23,049 bases of DNA from G039029935 sp039029935 (GTDB lineage Bacteria > Chloroflexota > Anaerolineae > Caldilineales > Caldilineaceae). Below the pieces are notes generated by a model. It was given only the letters and a program-made list of their open reading frames with translations, made no database searches and had not been told where the DNA came from. Where the stretch lies: the NCBI GenBank assembly GCA_039029935.1, contig JBCCFC010000031.1, positions 1 through 23,049 of the forward strand, given 5' to 3'. Below are positions 22,416 to 23,049 of this stretch, in pieces (the first letter of the stretch is position 1; each line of letters opens with the position of its first letter). A program made the translations under genes and the position numbers.

Positions 22416-23049
22416 ATGTCTTTTTCGACACCAACTATTCGTAAATTTTTCCGTGAACAATTTAGTGGTGATAATCCGATTCATGTTGAGTTTGATCAAC
22501 TCAAAGATTGGGAGGCGAAAATCCGAGTGCATCTGAAGGATGTACACAATATTCGCATCACCAAAGAGAAACCCTCCTATTACAGTTCGATGTATAACAA
22601 ACCCGACCGCAACATATGCCGTTTGAGCATTCAGGGATATCGTGAAGATGCCGTGTTTGATCTGGAGGTAAACGAGGCCAACCAGCTACAAATCGAAACA
22701 AGGTATGGCAGATCATTTGCATTAATTTCGGATTTGGATGAGTTGACTCAATTCATTGCCGTCTGTCTTGAGCGTTTTGAACGTCGCTATACACAGAGAC
22801 ATAAAACCCGTAAAATTCGTGACCTTACAGAGCAGGGATTTTCGGCACAGGTTGCCAAAGCAGCAGAGGAAGATGATTTCGAGTATTATCTTAGTTATCA
22901 ACGAAGAGGTGTTTATTTGGGTGTGTATTTGAGCGATCAAAGGGTGCTTGAGTTTAAGCTTTCGCGCAAACAGGCGATGAATGTCCTGCCCAATATTCGT
23001 GCAGCGGTTCAGGCCGCAATCGGCGTAGAAGAACAAGGGTTAAATTATA
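22416..23049 (+). CDS. Unknown protein, paralogue 5 of the tandem family (cut by the window edge)
   Basis: AAAGGAG lies ten bases before ATG 22416, and the frame is open to the window end (211 full codons), so only a few C-terminal residues are missing by comparison with copy 4. It opens MSFSTPTIRKFFREQFSGD and keeps NICRLSIQGY, DLDELTQFIAVCLERFERR, KIRDLTEQGFSAQVAKAAEE, LGVYLSDQRVLEFKLSRK and a final helix NVLPNIRAAVQAA. Whether more copies follow beyond the edge cannot be seen. The spacer from copy 4 is 34 bases. The function is unknown. Confidence 0.87.
   Translation, partial: MSFSTPTIRKFFREQFSGDNPIHVEFDQLKDWEAKIRVHLKDVHNIRITKEKPSYYSSMYNKPDRNICRLSIQGYREDAVFDLEVNEANQLQIETRYGRSFALISDLDELTQFIAVCLERFERRYTQRHKTRKIRDLTEQGFSAQVAKAAEEDDFEYYLSYQRRGVYLGVYLSDQRVLEFKLSRKQAMNVLPNIRAAVQAAIGVEEQGLNY

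Overview
This is a roughly half-G+C bacterial chromosomal window with ordinary housekeeping genes on the left and more accessory genes on the right. The gene content points to Chloroflexota, possibly a Herpetosiphon- or Chloroflexus-like filamentous member. The supporting features are a large Ser/Thr kinase-AAA-TPR protein, a Ycf45/SpoIIIAA-like ATPase with an R3H tail next to dTMP kinase, a Uma2-type nuclease with a coiled-coil tail, C5-pathway tetrapyrrole genes, and a HemB with the three-cysteine zinc site instead of the Asp-type site typical of cyanobacteria. The assignment is an inference from gene families, not from a marker gene. Non-ATG starts (TTG, GTG) are common, and recognisable promoters have a TTGC-type -35 and a TATAAT/TATACT-type -10.

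Layout. Positions 1-3270 (minus) carry a kinase-AAA-TPR signalling protein that runs off the left edge. A divergent promoter region (3271-3644) separates it from a GNAT-like protein with polar inserts (3645-4967). A patch of short tandem repeats (about 4970-5092) precedes the AAA/R3H ATPase (5108-6928). A 36-bp perfect hairpin then leads into tmk (7015-7683) and a Uma2 nuclease (7727-8716), closed by a clear terminator. Next come hemB and hemE (8804-10987), a DEAD-box RNA helicase (11125-12540), two overlapping small genes (12645-13185) and hemL (13302-14600). HemL, HemB and HemE act at three steps of tetrapyrrole synthesis, from glutamate-1-semialdehyde to coproporphyrinogen III.

From 14612 rightward the genes are accessory: an orphan HigA-like antitoxin, a small acidic protein, and a 54-residue zinc-ribbon protein with its own promoter and a candidate operator. 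A small unknown gene follows, overlapping by ATGA a gene that fuses two ribbon-helix-helix DNA-binding segments to a uronate-dehydrogenase-like NAD-dependent enzyme. An APH(6)/StrB-like kinase comes next, and then a convergent short-chain dehydrogenase. After a 0.5-kb gap with two good promoter candidates comes an array of five head-to-tail paralogues (19453 to the right edge, the last one cut). I do not recognise this family.

The best candidates for undescribed biology are the five-gene paralogue array and the tandem-RHH-dehydrogenase fusion with an inverted repeat just downstream of its probable promoter. I saw no rRNA, tRNA, insertion sequence or CRISPR array.
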